A stretch of DNA of 64,000 nt from Dickeya undicola (GCF_000784735.1 NZ_JSYG01000021.1:99775-163774), one strand, 5' to 3'; shown: positions 48,345-59,222, counted from the first letter of the stretch. The notes: generated by a model not told the origin, from the letters alone. Translations and numbers: made by a program.

Positions 48345-49823
48345 TTAGCCAGCGACAGCAATACGCTTCATGTCGGTCATGTAGCCACGCAGTTTCTGAC
48401 CGATGACTTCGATCGGGTGGTTGCGGATAGCGTCGTTCACGTCACGCAGCTGTGCGTTATCTACGCTGGTCGCAGCAACCGGTTTACCCAGGTCGCCCGG
48501 CTGCAGGCTGTCCATGAATGCGCCTTTCAGCAACGGAACAGCGGCATTAGCGAACAGGTAGTTACCGTACTCAGCGGTATCGGAGATCACCACGTTCATT
48601 TCATACAAACGCTTACGGGCGATGGTGTTGGCGATCAGCGGCAGTTCGTGCAGCGACTCGTAGTAAGCCGATTCTTCGATGATGCCGGAGCTGACCATGG
48701 TTTCGAACGCCAGTTCTACACCCGCTTTGACCATCGCGATCATCAGTACGCCGTTGTCGAAGTATTCCTGCTCGCCGATTTTACCGTCAAACTGCGGCGC
48801 GTTTTCAAACGCGGTTTTGCCGGTTTCTTCACGCCAGGTCAGCAGTTTCACGTCGTCGTTGGCCCAGTCGGCCATCATGCCGCTGGAGAACGCGCCGGAA
48901 ATGATGTCGTCCATGTGTTTCTGGAACAACGGTGCCATGATGCCTTTCAGTTGTTCAGACAGCGCGAAAGCGCGCAGTTTAGCCGGGTTGGACAGACGGT
49001 CCATCATCAGGGTGATGCCGCCCTGCTTCAGGGCTTCGGTGATGGTTTCCCAGCCGAACTGAATCAATTTTTCCGCGTAAGCCGGGTCAACACCTTCCGC
49101 AACCAGCTTGTCGAAGCTCAGCAGCGAACCGGCCTGCAACATACCGCACAGAATGGTCTGCTCGCCCATCAGGTCGGATTTCACTTCCGCCACGAAAGAA
49201 GATTCCAGCACGCCTGCACGGTGACCACCGGTTGCCGCCGCCCAGGCCTTGGCGATCGCCATGCCTTCACCTTTCGGGTCATTTTCCGGGTGAACAGCGA
49301 TCAGTGTCGGTACACCGAAACCACGTTTGTACTCTTCACGCACTTCGGTGCCTGGGCACTTCGGTGCCACCATCACCACGGTGATGTCTTTACGAACCTG
49401 CTCGCCCACTTCAACAATGTTGAAACCGTGGGAGTAACCCAGCGCCGCACCCTGTTTCATCAACGGTTGAACTGCCTGTACCACGGCGGAGTGCTGTTTG
49501 TCCGGCGTCAGGTTAACCACCAGGTCCGCCTGCGGAATCAGTTCTTCATAGGTGCCGACTTTAAAGCCGTTTTCGGTAGCCTTGCGCCATGACGCACGTT
49601 TTTCGGCGATGGCTTCGGCGCGCAGAGCGTAGGCGATATCCAGACCGGAATCACGCATGTTCAGACCCTGGTTCAGACCCTGAGCACCACACCCTACGAT
49701 GACCACTTTTTTGCCTTTCAGGTAGCTGGCTTCATCGGCGAATTCATCGCGCCCCATAAAACGGCACTTGCCCAGTTGCGCCAGCTGCTGACGCAGGTTC
49801 AGTGTATTGAAGTAATTGGCCAT
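48345..49823 (-). CDS. ilvC: Ketol-acid reductoisomerase IlvC
   Basis: Converts acetolactate and acetohydroxybutyrate to the dihydroxy acids of valine/leucine and isoleucine synthesis, with NADPH and Mg2+. It has 492 residues, the long class II enterobacterial form with a duplicated knotted C-terminal domain. The cofactor loop is [16 protein letters not shown], with [15 protein letters not shown] for the NADPH phosphate. Divergent from its activator gene ilvY, 169 bases away. Confidence 0.97.
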   Translation of the reverse strand: MANYFNTLNLRQQLAQLGKCRFMGRDEFADEASYLKGKKVVIVGCGAQGLNQGLNMRDSGLDIAYALRAEAIAEKRASWRKATENGFKVGTYEELIPQADLVVNLTPDKQHSAVVQAVQPLMKQGAALGYSHGFNIVEVGEQVRKDITVVMVAPKCPGTEVREEYKRGFGVPTLIAVHPENDPKGEGMAIAKAWAAATGGHRAGVLESSFVAEVKSDLMGEQTILCGMLQAGSLLSFDKLVAEGVDPAYAEKLIQFGWETITEALKQGGITLMMDRLSNPAKLRAFALSEQLKGIMAPLFQKHMDDIISGAFSSGMMADWANDDVKLLTWREETGKTAFENAPQFDGKIGEQEYFDNGVLMIAMVKAGVELAFETMVSSGIIEESAYYESLHELPLIANTIARKRLYEMNVVISDTAEYGNYLFANAAVPLLKGAFMDSLQPGDLGKPVAATSVDNAQLRDVNDAIRNHPIEVIGQKLRGYMTDMKRIAVAG

Positions 49824-49896
49824 GAGGCGTGCTCCATCTGATATTGTGTTTGTGTTTGCTTTATGTTCGGGACAGCGGTAACCACCGCCATCAGCA

Positions 49897-49969
49897 TGTC
49901 ATTATGATATGACAGGAAATACATTGCTTAAATTGATATATTAACAACGTCACATTGCAAGAATTGCAA
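49897..49969. promoter_or_regulatory. Candidate IlvY operators in the ilvY-ilvC gap
   Basis: Two palindromic sites: TGTCATTATGATATGACA at 49897-49914 and the pair TTGCAA / TTGCAA at 49955-49960 and 49964-49969. In E. coli, IlvY binds two operators in this gap and activates ilvC when acetolactate is bound. Assignment is from position and symmetry only. Confidence 0.45.
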
Positions 49970-49992
49970 CATTAAAACGAGACACAGCGCGC

Positions 49993-50880
49993 ATGGACTT
50001 ACGGGATCTGAAACTTTTTTTGCATCTGGTGGAGAGCCGCCACTTCGGCCGCACTGCCAAGGCGATGCATATCAGCCCTTCCACGCTGTCGCGCCAGATC
50101 CAACGGCTGGAAGAAGACATCGGGCAGGCACTGTTTTTGCGCGACAACCGCACAGTACGCCTGACCGATGCCGGTGAGCATCTCAAAACTTTCGCCCAGC
50201 AAACCTTGCTGCAATACCAACAACTACGCCTGATTCTGCAACAGCGCGGTCAGTCGCTCTGCGGTGAATTGCGGCTGTTCTGCTCAGTGACCGCCGCTTA
50301 CAGCCACCTGCCGCCGATTTTGGATCGCTTCCGCGCACGGTATCCGCTGGTAGAAATCAAGCTGACCACCGGTGATGCGGCTGACGCGGTGGACAAGGTA
50401 CAGTCCAATGATGCCGATCTGGGCATCGCCGGACATCCGGAAACGCTGCCAACCAGCGTGGACTTTATGCCGATCGGCAAGGTGCCGCTGGTGTTGATCA
50501 TTCCAGCCCTGCCCTGCCCGGTACAAGCACAGGCACTGCTGCCGAACCCAGACTGGTCGCAGATTCCGTTCATCCTGCCGGAACACGGGCCGGTACGGAA
50601 AAGAATTGACGTCTGGTTCCGCCGTCAGCACATTACCAATCCCCCCATTTATGCCACGGTGTCCGGCCATGAAGCGATGGTGTCGATGGTGGCGTTAGGC
50701 TGTGGTATCGCACTGATTCCTGACGTGGTACTTGAAAACAGTCCGGAACCGGTGCGTAATCGTGTGTCGATATTGGAAGCACAAGCTATGGAACCGTTCG
50801 AATTGGGCGTCTGTGTGCAGAAAAAGCGGTTGGACGACCCGCTAATCGCAGCTTTTTGGGAAACCCTACAGGAAAAATGA
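49993..50880 (+). CDS. ilvY: LysR-type activator of ilvC, IlvY
   Basis: Activates ilvC in response to acetolactate and represses itself. It has 295 residues. The winged helix-turn-helix (FLHLVESRHFGRTAKAMHISPSTLSRQIQRLEEDIG) occupies about residues 8-43, and the two-lobed effector domain follows (DADLGIAGHPETLP; VSMVALGCGIALIPDVVLE). It is divergent from ilvC, and its stop overlaps the next gene. Confidence 0.95.
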   Translation: MDLRDLKLFLHLVESRHFGRTAKAMHISPSTLSRQIQRLEEDIGQALFLRDNRTVRLTDAGEHLKTFAQQTLLQYQQLRLILQQRGQSLCGELRLFCSVTAAYSHLPPILDRFRARYPLVEIKLTTGDAADAVDKVQSNDADLGIAGHPETLPTSVDFMPIGKVPLVLIIPALPCPVQAQALLPNPDWSQIPFILPEHGPVRKRIDVWFRRQHITNPPIYATVSGHEAMVSMVALGCGIALIPDVVLENSPEPVRNRVSILEAQAMEPFELGVCVQKKRLDDPLIAAFWETLQEK

Positions 50881-51644
50881 TGAAACGATCGCTTGCTACG
50901 TTACTGCTGTCACTGGCTGTGGGTTGCAGCGCGCTCCCGGCACTGGCCGCCAGTTTTCCCTGCCAACAGGCCACCTCGGCGCAGGAGAAACTGATTTGCC
51001 AGACGCCAGCGCTCAGCCAGTTGGATGACGAGCTGGCAAAAGAGTGGCAGAAATCACGTGCGTTTCTCACCGGCAACCCCGAACGCGTCGCGCAAGACAA
51101 AAATCTGACCCAGTTCCAGCGCGGCTGGCTGTCCAACCGCAATACCTGTCGGGATGAAGCCTGCCTGCGTCAGAGCTATCAGCAGCAGATCAGTCGCCTG
51201 CGCTATCTGAATGACGTGACCCAACACACGATGCCGGATGCCATCACCCAGCCACGCCGTAGCAGTTGCTTTGACGGCGACTACAGCTACGAGTACTACT
51301 TGCAGTTATCTGCTCAGGAGTACGACGAGCTGAGCGATTACTTCAAAGAAATGTACGATCAGAAAGCACCATACCACCTGGTTAACCTGACGCTGAATAC
51401 CGAAGACGGTGACATCACCGGCACCGGCTCAGTGGCGTTCCGCTATGCCAACAAACTAGACGACATCACGCTTAGCGCTCGCCAGATGACCGACACGCAA
51501 GCCATCGGCCAGACAGAAAGCAGCTTCGGTGGGCAGAAAAAAGTACTGCTGACCTGCGTTGATAACCGGCAGGTACAAATCACCGTGTTTGACGCCGCCG
51601 GTGAAAGCTATCTGTTTGATTATTTGATGGTGAAGAGTAAATAA
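50880..51644 (+). CDS. Secreted DUF1311 (LprI-like) protein
   Basis: A 254-residue exported protein: signal peptide to about residue 22 (LLLSLAVGCSALPALAASF), then a DUF1311/LprI-like domain with FPCQQATSAQEKLICQTPALSQLDDELAKEW and NRNTCRDEACLRQSYQQQI (paired cysteines). The C-terminal half (SCFDGDYSYEYYLQLS onward) has no family I recognise. Some members of this family inhibit lysozyme, but that is not shown for this protein. Start ATG at 50880 overlaps the ilvY stop (ATGATGA), with AGGA seven bases upstream, so it is coupled to ilvY. Confidence 0.75.
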   Translation: MKRSLATLLLSLAVGCSALPALAASFPCQQATSAQEKLICQTPALSQLDDELAKEWQKSRAFLTGNPERVAQDKNLTQFQRGWLSNRNTCRDEACLRQSYQQQISRLRYLNDVTQHTMPDAITQPRRSSCFDGDYSYEYYLQLSAQEYDELSDYFKEMYDQKAPYHLVNLTLNTEDGDITGTGSVAFRYANKLDDITLSARQMTDTQAIGQTESSFGGQKKVLLTCVDNRQVQITVFDAAGESYLFDYLMVKSK

Positions 51645-51647
51645 CCC

Positions 51648-52388
51648 TCAGCGGCTAAACCATTTTTCATCCAGAAAGGCGGGGCTGACTTTTTCTGGTT
51701 CCGCCGCTTTCTTCATCGCTTCAATCTTCATCAGATAGTGGTACAGCGGCTCCAGCCGGGTAAAGCCTTTCGCCAGCAGCGATGCCAATTCGCCGCTAAA
51801 CAGTGGTTCCTGATCCTGACGAGTGGTCATGACCGCAAATGATTTACGGTTGTACCAGTGCGCCAACGCTTCCTCCTGCCCCTTAATCAGCGGCCGTTTG
51901 TAACTCTCGCCCACCAGCGCAAACTCGCGGCCAAGACAGGATGCGATGTCCAGAAAACCCTGAGGATTGTCGCGCAGCGTCTGCCGGAATAGCTCCATCG
52001 TCGTGCGGCTGGCGCTGTAATACCCCAGCCCGTAGCTCCAGTCAGTCGGCGTCAGCTCGAAAAAGTAGACCGGCGCATCAGTCCAGTCTTTGTGGGTGCG
52101 CTTGAAGGTGAACCACATTTTGTCGCGATAACGGGATTTGTCGTGGGAAAAGCGGGTGTCGCGGTGAATGCGGGATAACGTTTTGCCAACCGCTGGTTTG
52201 GTTTCAAAATGGTCGTCAATCTGCAACATCGGAATCGACAACGACTCGACCAACGCCCGAAACGGCGTCAGTAGCCGGTCGTCATACTCCTGCCGGTGCG
52301 TTTCAAACCATTCTTTGCTGTCCTGCTGGCGTACCTGTTGTAAAAACGTCAGCGTCTGAGGCGAAAACCCGTTAAATCCCGTTGCCAT
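51648..52388 (-). CDS. DUF2461 (TIGR02453) family protein
   Basis: A 246-residue cytoplasmic protein of the DUF2461 family, function unknown. Conserved blocks: NGFSPQTLTFLQQVRQQDSKEWFETHRQEY at the N-terminus, RIHRDTRFSHDKSRYRDKMWFTF in the middle and EPLYHYLMKIE at the end. Its stop is three bases from that of the convergent DUF1311 gene. It lies between ilvY and ilvA, a place occupied by no gene in E. coli. Confidence 0.82.
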   Translation of the reverse strand: MATGFNGFSPQTLTFLQQVRQQDSKEWFETHRQEYDDRLLTPFRALVESLSIPMLQIDDHFETKPAVGKTLSRIHRDTRFSHDKSRYRDKMWFTFKRTHKDWTDAPVYFFELTPTDWSYGLGYYSASRTTMELFRQTLRDNPQGFLDIASCLGREFALVGESYKRPLIKGQEEALAHWYNRKSFAVMTTRQDQEPLFSGELASLLAKGFTRLEPLYHYLMKIEAMKKAAEPEKVSPAFLDEKWFSR

Positions 52389-52445
52389 GATGAGGTATCC
52401 CTGACTGATGAGCCATCAAGCCTACCGCAGCACGCCATAAAATAA

Positions 52446-52480
52446 AATGCGCCCGGCGGCATAACACCGTCGGGCGCATT
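52446..52480 (-). terminator. Terminator of ilvGMEDA
   Basis: Long stem AATGCGCCCG / CGGGCGCATT, with CGG/CCG above a mismatch; the minus strand continues into a TTTTATTTTAT run, 18 bases past the ilvA stop. Confidence 0.85.
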
Positions 52481-52498
52481 CGGTGAGGCTAACCGGTG

Positions 52499-54043
52499 TT
52501 AACCTTGCAGGAAGAAACGAAACGCCGGATTCTGCGTCTCATCGTGGCACTCATACCCCAGCGCCTGCAGATGCTGCTCGAACGCCGGGTCATGCTCGGT
52601 GCGTTCAAACCCCGCCAGCACACGACCAAAATCGGTGCCGTGACTGCGGTAATGAAACAACGAGATATTCCAGTGCGTTCCCAGCGTATTGAGAAACTTC
52701 AGCAACGCGCCCGGCGACTCTGGGAACTCGAAGCTGTACAGCCGTTCTTTCAGCGGCTTGGACGGCCGTCCGCCGACCATATAGCGTACATGCAGTTTCG
52801 CCATCTCGTCGTCGGACAGGTCCACCACCTGATAACCGCCCGTCTGCAACTCCGCCAGAATCTCGTGGCGCTCGGCACTGCCGCGCGTCAGTCGCACACC
52901 GACAAAAATACAGGCGTTATCCGCCTCGGCGTAGCGGTAGTTGAACTCGGTAACGGAACGCCCGCCGAGCAACTGGCAGAACTTAAGGAAGCTGCCCTTC
53001 TGTTCGGGAATGGTCACCGCCATCAGTGCTTCGCGTTGTTCGCCCAGTTCGCAGCGCTCAGACACGTAACGCAGCCCGTGGAAGTTGACGTTAGCACCAG
53101 ACAGAATATGCGCCAGCCGTTCGCCCTGAATGTTGTGCTGCTGGATGTATTTTTTCATCCCGGCCAGCGCCAGCGCCCCAGACGGCTCAGCAATCGCGCG
53201 CACATCCTCGAACAGATCTTTGACCGCCGCGCAGATAGCGTCGCTGTCGACGGTGATGACATCGTCCAGATACTCCCGGCACAGGCGGAAGGTTTCGTTA
53301 CCGATGCGTTTCACCGCTACCCCTTCGGCGAACAGCCCAACGCGCGGCAAATCCACCGGCTGGCCTGCGTCCAGCGCTGCCCGCAGGCAGGCGGAGTCTT
53401 CCGCTTCCACGCCGATCACCTGAATCTGCGGCATCAATTGCTTGATCAGCACCGCAACGCCCGCGGCCAGACCGCCGCCGCCGACCGGCACGAACACACG
53501 GTCCAGATGCGCGTCCTGTTGCAGCAGTTCCATCGCCAGCGTTCCCTGCCCGGCGATCACCGCCGGGTGGTCGAACGGCGGCACAAACGTCATATGCTGC
53601 TGTTGTGACAATTCGATCGCCTTGGCTTTGGCTTCATCAAAATTGGCACCGTGCAGCAACACTTCGCCGCCAAAATCACGTGCGGCATCTACTTTGATGT
53701 CCGCTGTGGCAACCGGCATCACGATCAAGGCGCGAATGCCGAGACGGCTGGCAGACAGCGCCACACCTTGCGCGTGGTTACCGGCCGAAGCCGTCACCAC
53801 GCCATGCGACTTCTGTTCATCGCTGAGGCTCGCCATCATGGCGTAAGCACCGCGCAGCTTAAAGCTGTGCACCGGCTGACGATCCTCACGCTTCACCAGA
53901 ATGACATTGCCCAGCCGTGAGGAAAGTTTATCCATCCGTTCCAGCGGCGTGACCTGCGCCACTTCGTATACCGGTGCGCGCAACACCGCGCGCAGGTACT
54001 CTGCACCGCCGGGTTCGGCGGGAAGAGGTAGAGAAACAGCCAT
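52499..54043 (-). CDS. ilvA: Threonine deaminase IlvA
   Basis: Biosynthetic threonine ammonia-lyase: makes 2-oxobutyrate, the first step to isoleucine, inhibited by isoleucine. It has 514 residues. The PLP lysine is Lys62 in VHSFKLRGA; the glycine loop is VPVGGGGLAAG. Two ACT-like regulatory domains fill the C-terminal third (LMAVTIPEQKGSFLKF; YSFEFPESPGALLKFL). Last gene of the operon, five bases after ilvD. Confidence 0.97.
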   Translation of the reverse strand: MAVSLPLPAEPGGAEYLRAVLRAPVYEVAQVTPLERMDKLSSRLGNVILVKREDRQPVHSFKLRGAYAMMASLSDEQKSHGVVTASAGNHAQGVALSASRLGIRALIVMPVATADIKVDAARDFGGEVLLHGANFDEAKAKAIELSQQQHMTFVPPFDHPAVIAGQGTLAMELLQQDAHLDRVFVPVGGGGLAAGVAVLIKQLMPQIQVIGVEAEDSACLRAALDAGQPVDLPRVGLFAEGVAVKRIGNETFRLCREYLDDVITVDSDAICAAVKDLFEDVRAIAEPSGALALAGMKKYIQQHNIQGERLAHILSGANVNFHGLRYVSERCELGEQREALMAVTIPEQKGSFLKFCQLLGGRSVTEFNYRYAEADNACIFVGVRLTRGSAERHEILAELQTGGYQVVDLSDDEMAKLHVRYMVGGRPSKPLKERLYSFEFPESPGALLKFLNTLGTHWNISLFHYRSHGTDFGRVLAGFERTEHDPAFEQHLQALGYECHDETQNPAFRFFLQG

Positions 54044-54048
54044 GGCGT

Positions 54049-55899
54049 TTAGCCTCCCAGCTTGCTCTTGTCTCGGACCGCACCTTTGTCGGCGCTGGTA
54101 GCCAGGCTGGCGTAAGCGCGCAGCGCAAAAGAAACCTGACGGTTACGGTTTTTCGGCGTCCAGGCAGCCTCACCGCGCGCCAGCTCCTGCTCGCGGCGTT
54201 GGGCCAATTCGTCGTCGCTCACTTCCAGCGCAATGCCGCGTTTGGGAATGTCGATAGCAATCATGTCACCGTCCTGCACCAGACCGATGGTGCCGCCATT
54301 GGCTGCTTCCGGTGATGCGTGACCGATGGACAAACCGGACGTGCCGCCAGAGAAACGGCCGTCGGTGATCAGCGCACAGGCTTTGCCCAACCCCATCGAT
54401 TTCAGGAAGCTGGTCGGATAGAGCATTTCCTGCATACCGGGGCCGCCTTTCGGGCCTTCGTAGCGAATCACCACCACATCGCCCGCCACCACTTTACCGC
54501 CCAGGATCGCTTCTACCGCGTCATCCTGCGATTCGTACACTTTGGCCGGACCACGGAACACCAGACTGCCTTCATCTACACCAGCAGTTTTCACAATACA
54601 GCCGTCTTCAGCCAGATTGCCGTACAGCACCGCCAGACCGCCATCCTGACTGTAAGCATGTTCGCGAGAGCGGATGCACCCTTCCTGACGGTCGGTATCC
54701 AGCGAATCCCAGCGGCAGTCCTGCGAGAACGCCTGCGTGGTGCGAATACCCGCCGGACCGGCGGCATACATTTTTTTGACGTCATCGTCATCGGTGACCA
54801 TCACATCGTAAGCGTGCAGCGTCTGCGTCAGGTCTTTACCCAACACATTGCGCACATCGCGGTTCAGCAGCCCGGCGCGATCCAGCTCGCCCAGAATACC
54901 GATAACACCACCGGCGCGGTGCACGTCTTCCATATGGTATTTCTGGGTGCTCGGTGCCACCTTGCACAGCTGCGGCACCTTGCGCGACAGCCGATCGATG
55001 TCGTCCATAGTGAAATCCACTTCCGCTTCCTGCGCCGACGCCAGCAGATGCAGTACGGTGTTGGTGGAGCCGCCCATGGCGATGTCCAACGTCATGGCGT
55101 TTTCAAACGCCGCCTTGGTGGCGATATTGCGCGGCAACGCACTGGCATCATCCTGCTCGTAGTAACGCTTGGTCAGTTCAACGATGCGTTTACCCGCGTT
55201 GAGGAACAGCTGTTTACGGTCAGCATGAGTCGCCAGCAGAGAGCCGTTACCCGGCTGAGACAGACCCAACGCCTCGGTCAGGCAGTTCATCGAGTTGGCG
55301 GTGAACATACCTGAACAGGAACCGCAGGTCGGACAGGCGGAGCGCTCAATCTGATCGCTATCGGCGTCGCTGACGTTGGGGTTGGCACCCTGGATCATGG
55401 CGTCCACCAGATCCAGCTTGATCAACTGGTTGGAGAGTTTGGTTTTCCCGGCTTCCATCGGGCCGCCGGAAACGAAGATCACCGGAATGTTCAGGCGCAG
55501 CGAGGCCATCAGCATCCCTGGCGTGATCTTGTCACAGTTGGAGATACACACCATCGCATCCGCGCAGTGGGCGTTGACCATGTACTCCACCGAGTCGGCG
55601 ATCAGCTCGCGTGAAGGCAGCGAGTAGAGCATACCACCGTGCCCCATCGCGATGCCGTCATCCACCGCGATGGTATTGAATTCTTTGGCGACGCCACCGG
55701 CAGCTTCAATCTGCTCGGCGACCAGTTTGCCCAGATCGCGCAGGTGAACGTGTCCGGGTACGAATTGCGTGAACGAGTTCACCACGGCGATGATGGGCTT
55801 GCCGAAATCGGCGTCGGTCATCCCGGTGGCGCGCCACAGGGCTCGCGCTCCAGCCATGTTACGACCATGCGTGGTGGTGGCTGAACGGTACTTAGGCAT
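54049..55899 (-). CDS. ilvD: Dihydroxy-acid dehydratase IlvD
   Basis: Iron-sulphur enzyme giving the 2-oxo acids of valine and isoleucine. It has 616 residues. The cluster cysteines are in [11 protein letters not shown] (about residue 122) and [19 protein letters not shown] (about 192-206). The start [27 protein letters not shown] is the family N-terminus. Between ilvE and ilvA, in the order of E. coli. Confidence 0.97.
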   Translation of the reverse strand: MPKYRSATTTHGRNMAGARALWRATGMTDADFGKPIIAVVNSFTQFVPGHVHLRDLGKLVAEQIEAAGGVAKEFNTIAVDDGIAMGHGGMLYSLPSRELIADSVEYMVNAHCADAMVCISNCDKITPGMLMASLRLNIPVIFVSGGPMEAGKTKLSNQLIKLDLVDAMIQGANPNVSDADSDQIERSACPTCGSCSGMFTANSMNCLTEALGLSQPGNGSLLATHADRKQLFLNAGKRIVELTKRYYEQDDASALPRNIATKAAFENAMTLDIAMGGSTNTVLHLLASAQEAEVDFTMDDIDRLSRKVPQLCKVAPSTQKYHMEDVHRAGGVIGILGELDRAGLLNRDVRNVLGKDLTQTLHAYDVMVTDDDDVKKMYAAGPAGIRTTQAFSQDCRWDSLDTDRQEGCIRSREHAYSQDGGLAVLYGNLAEDGCIVKTAGVDEGSLVFRGPAKVYESQDDAVEAILGGKVVAGDVVVIRYEGPKGGPGMQEMLYPTSFLKSMGLGKACALITDGRFSGGTSGLSIGHASPEAANGGTIGLVQDGDMIAIDIPKRGIALEVSDDELAQRREQELARGEAAWTPKNRNRQVSFALRAYASLATSADKGAVRDKSKLGG

Positions 55900-55972
55900 A
55901 CTCTGATTACTCCAGTTTAAACGGGTAGCCAGTGGCGGTGAGCGCCACCGGAAAAAGTCTTTCTTTGATTGA

Positions 55973-56899
55973 TTAACGGTTTACCGGGTCCAGCCAGCTC
56001 CACTTGTCTTCCGTTTCACCGGTGAACAGGCCGAAAAACGCCTGTTGTAGCTGCTTGGTGACCGGGCCACACTTACCGATACCGACCTGAATGCCATCCA
56101 CGCTGCGAACCGGGGTGATTTCCGCCGCCGTGCCGGACATGAACACTTCATCCGCCAGATACAGAGATTCACGCGACAGCACCTGCTCGCGTACCTCAAA
56201 ACCTTTGTCTTTCGCCAGCTTGATGATGGCGTCACGGGTGATGCCCGGCAGCGCAGCAGAAGTGAACGGTGGGGTGAAAATCACACCGTCTTTTACTTCA
56301 AACAGGTTTTCGCCCGCACCTTCGGATACATAACCGTTTACATCCAGCGCGATCCCTTCCTGATAGCCATGACGGCGCGCTTCACTGCCCACCAACAGGG
56401 AAGACAGGTAATTGCCGCCCGCTTTGGCTGCTGTCGGAATGGTATTGGCCGCTACGCGGTTCCAGGATGACACCATCGCGTCGATCCCCTGGTCTAGCGC
56501 TTCTTCGCCCAGATAAGCACCCCACGGGAACGCCGCGATAATCACATCGGTGTTGTAGCCAGCCGGTGGGTTAACCCCCATGCCGACATCGCCAACGAAG
56601 ACCAGTGGGCGAATATACGCGCTCGTCAGGTTGTTTCGGCGCAGTGTTTCGCGGCAGGCTTCCATCAGTTCTTCAACGCTGTAGGAGAGCGGCATACGGT
56701 AAATCTTGGCTGAATCATGCAGGCGCTGCATGTGTTCACGATGACGGAACACCACCGGCCCTTTGTGGGAACTATAACACCGCACACCTTCAAACACCGA
56801 CGTGCCGTAATGCAGCGCATGGGACATCACGTGAACTTTGGCGTCCGCCCAGGGAACCATTTCGCCGTTGAACCAGATATAGTCTGCTTTTTTCGTCAT
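55973..56899 (-). CDS. ilvE: Branched-chain amino-acid aminotransferase IlvE
   Basis: Final transamination to valine, isoleucine and leucine. It has 308 residues, fold type IV. The PLP lysine is in [13 protein letters not shown] (about residue 160), and the family signature is [17 protein letters not shown]. Start [17 protein letters not shown] as in E. coli. Lies 24 bases after ilvM. Confidence 0.97.
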   Translation of the reverse strand: MTKKADYIWFNGEMVPWADAKVHVMSHALHYGTSVFEGVRCYSSHKGPVVFRHREHMQRLHDSAKIYRMPLSYSVEELMEACRETLRRNNLTSAYIRPLVFVGDVGMGVNPPAGYNTDVIIAAFPWGAYLGEEALDQGIDAMVSSWNRVAANTIPTAAKAGGNYLSSLLVGSEARRHGYQEGIALDVNGYVSEGAGENLFEVKDGVIFTPPFTSAALPGITRDAIIKLAKDKGFEVREQVLSRESLYLADEVFMSGTAAEITPVRSVDGIQVGIGKCGPVTKQLQQAFFGLFTGETEDKWSWLDPVNR

Positions 56900-56923
56900 T
56901 GTTGATTTTCCTTACCAATGCCT

Positions 56924-57181
56924 TCAGGCACGTATTTGTTGTGATGTGAGCGGCTGGATCTCCACACAGGCAATGTCCAGCAGTTTGCTTAATTGGGTTG
57001 ACAATAAATCCACCGGTCGGTGGCTGGCAACGGTCATATCGATCTGTACCTGATCGCCATTGATTTCCTGCGTCATATTCATGGCGCATACCTGGAAACC
57101 GCGGTGACGGGTCACGCGCAATACGCGCTCCAGGACTTCCGGACGATAGCGGGCCTGAATGGAAAGCTGATGATGTGTCAT
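56924..57181 (-). CDS. ilvM: Acetolactate synthase II small subunit IlvM
   Basis: Regulatory ACT-domain subunit of isozyme II. It has 85 residues from ATG 57179-57181 (MTHHQLSIQARYRPEVLERVLRV); the frame opens earlier but that part overlaps ilvG, and the ribosome site AGGAG fits this ATG. RHRGFQVCAMNM and the C-terminal TSQQIRA agree with E. coli IlvM. Seventeen bases after ilvG. Confidence 0.94.
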   Translation of the reverse strand: MTHHQLSIQARYRPEVLERVLRVTRHRGFQVCAMNMTQEINGDQVQIDMTVASHRPVDLLSTQLSKLLDIACVEIQPLTSQQIRA

Positions 57182-57198
57182 GGGAAAATCTCCTGCCA

Positions 57199-58845
57199 TT
57201 ATTCTGTTTTATCCAGCATCGTTTCATTACCGGCACCCGGTGGCACCAGCGGCCAGACATTCTCATTCTCGTCGATGGAAACATGCAGCAGGTAAGGACC
57301 TTCGCTATTCAGCAGCGCATCCAGGGCGGAATCAATCTGGTCTTTATGGGTGATTTGCTGGCCGGGAATGCCAAAGGCGCTGGCCAGCATCAGGAAATCG
57401 GGGTTATCGGAGAGGTTGGTTTCACTGTAACGTTCGTCGAAAAACAGTTGTTGCCATTGTCGTACCATGCCCAGTCGCTGATTATCCAGCAGCACGATTT
57501 TCAGCGGCAGACGTTTTCGCTTGATGGTGCCAAGCTCCTGCACATTCATCATGAAAGAGCCGTCACCAGAAATACAGATGACGGTATCCTCAGGGCGCGC
57601 CACCTGAGCACCGACCGCCGCCGGTACACCGAATCCCATAGTGCCAAGGCCGCTTGAGGTGATGAAATTTTCCGGGCGGGTGAAATGCATATGCTGGGCG
57701 GCCCACATCTGATGCTGCCCAACATCGGTGGTGATAACCGTTTCAGCAGGCATACGGTCCGCCAGGGTGCGGAGCAGCGCTGGAGCATAAATAGCCTCCC
57801 CCGGATGGTCATAGCGCCACTCGTATTCAGCCCTCATCATTGCCGCCTGCTGACGCCAGTCAGCGATGTCCAGCGGTTGTTGCAACGCGGGCAGCAACTG
57901 ATTCAGATCACCGCACAGCGCCACATGTGCCTGCCGCAATTTATTCAACTCTGCGGGGTCGATATCCATGTGGATCACACTGGCGTGCGGTGCAAATGCA
58001 CTCAGCTTACCCGTCACGCGATCATCAAATCGCGCACCGACGGCAATCAGCAAGTCGCACTCCTGCACCAGCAGGTTAGCAGCACGGGTGCCGTGCATAC
58101 CGATCATACCGAGGTAGTAGGGATAGTCTTTTTCCACTGCACCCAACCCTTTCAGGGTCGCCACAGCAGGAATGTGGGATGTTTCGATGAATGCACGCAG
58201 CGCTGGGACTGCCTGTGCCATCCCTACACCGCCCCCCACATACAACACCGGTTTTTGTGCCTTCGCCAGCATCGCCCGTGCTTCTGCGACCTGTTGGGTC
58301 GAGAAGGGCATAACGTCATCCACCGGCATGAAACACGGGGAGAAATCCCCCTCCGCCAATTGAATATCCTTAGGAATATCAATCAGCACCGGACCGGGAC
58401 GCCCACTTCGTGCTACAGCAAAAGCTTCGGCCATGATCTCCGGCAGCGACGCGATGGAGTCAACCAGAAAACTGTGTTTGGTGCAGGCCAGTGAGAGGCC
58501 GAGTACATCGATCTCCTGAAAGGCATCAGTGCCAATCAGTGATGAACCGACCTGGCCGGTAATCGCCACAATGGGTACGGAGTCCAGTAACGCATCCGCC
58601 AAACCGGTAATCAGATTGGTTGCACCGGGGCCAGACGTCGCAATACAAACCCCAACGTTGCCGGTGGCACGGGCATAACCGATAGCGGCCATAGCCGCTC
58701 CCTGCTCATGGCGACAGAGCAGGTGTTCCACGCCGCCGTCGTACAATGCATCATAGACCGGCATAATCGCGCCCCCAGGATAACCAAATACGGTTTCCAC
58801 TCCCTGCGCCCGCAACACTTGTACCACCCACTGCGCACCATTCAT
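57199..58845 (-). CDS. ilvG: Acetolactate synthase II large subunit IlvG (intact)
   Basis: ThDP/FAD enzyme condensing pyruvate with pyruvate or 2-oxobutyrate; isozyme II is insensitive to valine. It has 548 uninterrupted residues. [36 protein letters not shown] with the catalytic Glu in [11 protein letters not shown], and the ThDP motif [14 protein letters not shown]. In E. coli K-12 this gene is frameshifted; here it is open throughout. First structural gene of ilvGMEDA, after the attenuator. Confidence 0.97.
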   Translation of the reverse strand: MNGAQWVVQVLRAQGVETVFGYPGGAIMPVYDALYDGGVEHLLCRHEQGAAMAAIGYARATGNVGVCIATSGPGATNLITGLADALLDSVPIVAITGQVGSSLIGTDAFQEIDVLGLSLACTKHSFLVDSIASLPEIMAEAFAVARSGRPGPVLIDIPKDIQLAEGDFSPCFMPVDDVMPFSTQQVAEARAMLAKAQKPVLYVGGGVGMAQAVPALRAFIETSHIPAVATLKGLGAVEKDYPYYLGMIGMHGTRAANLLVQECDLLIAVGARFDDRVTGKLSAFAPHASVIHMDIDPAELNKLRQAHVALCGDLNQLLPALQQPLDIADWRQQAAMMRAEYEWRYDHPGEAIYAPALLRTLADRMPAETVITTDVGQHQMWAAQHMHFTRPENFITSSGLGTMGFGVPAAVGAQVARPEDTVICISGDGSFMMNVQELGTIKRKRLPLKIVLLDNQRLGMVRQWQQLFFDERYSETNLSDNPDFLMLASAFGIPGQQITHKDQIDSALDALLNSEGPYLLHVSIDENENVWPLVPPGAGNETMLDKTE

Positions 58846-58930
58846 AGTTATTTCCCCGACTCTATCTGGGGAAAACAGGATTTTATGCTAATCGGCATTA
58901 TCTGCTCCCTTGTTGCAATTATCGGCCCAT

Positions 58931-58965
58931 AAAAAAACCCCCGACCTTTCGGTGCGGGGGTTTTC
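58931..58965 (-). promoter_or_regulatory. ilvG attenuator terminator
   Basis: Minus strand AAAACCCCCGCACC, loop GAAA, then GGTCGGGGGTTTTTTT. It lies between ilvL and ilvG, where leader-peptide translation decides whether RNA polymerase continues. Confidence 0.9.
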
Positions 58966-58984
58966 TTGAATTCGGCCTTGATTT

Positions 58985-59083
58985 CTAAGCCATTCTTCGT
59001 CCAAGTGCTGCCCCGCACGGTGGGATAATAATCACCACCACGCTAATCACGACTAGGCTAATCACCAGGTTGAAGGCTTTCAT
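58985..59083 (-). CDS. ilvL: ilvGMEDA leader peptide IlvL
   Basis: A 32-residue leader peptide, starting MKAFNLVISLVVISVVVIII and ending in PPCGAALG then RRMA. The run of Leu, Val and Ile codons is the sensor: when the charged tRNAs are scarce the ribosome stalls and the attenuator 20 bases further on does not form. E. coli IlvL has the same core (VISVVVIIIPPCGAALG) and the same length. Too short for ordinary gene finders, but position and sequence leave little doubt. Confidence 0.93.
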   Translation of the reverse strand: MKAFNLVISLVVISVVVIIIPPCGAALGRRMA

Positions 59084-59126
59084 TTCAGGTTGTTCATTAA
59101 TCTACTGTCGAACGAATACCTACAGA

Positions 59127-59154
59127 GTTATCACAGCAAGCCACGCCATGACAA
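59127..59154 (-). promoter_or_regulatory. Promoter of ilvLGMEDA
   Basis: Minus strand TTGTCA (59149-59154), 16 bases, GATAAC (59127-59132), with an A-tract (GGAAAAAAAG) just upstream of the -35 box that may act as an UP element. It is 44 bases upstream of the ilvL ATG. Confidence 0.6.
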
Positions 59155-59222
59155 CTCTTTTTTTCCGCAACCATCGGGTTAACTCACCGAGAAGCATTAC
59201 AAAATAGCTTATTATTCATACA

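Noticed and set aside
52499..58845. Possible frameshift in ilvG or ilvM
   Set aside because: Both frames are open over the full family length; the K-12 defect is absent.
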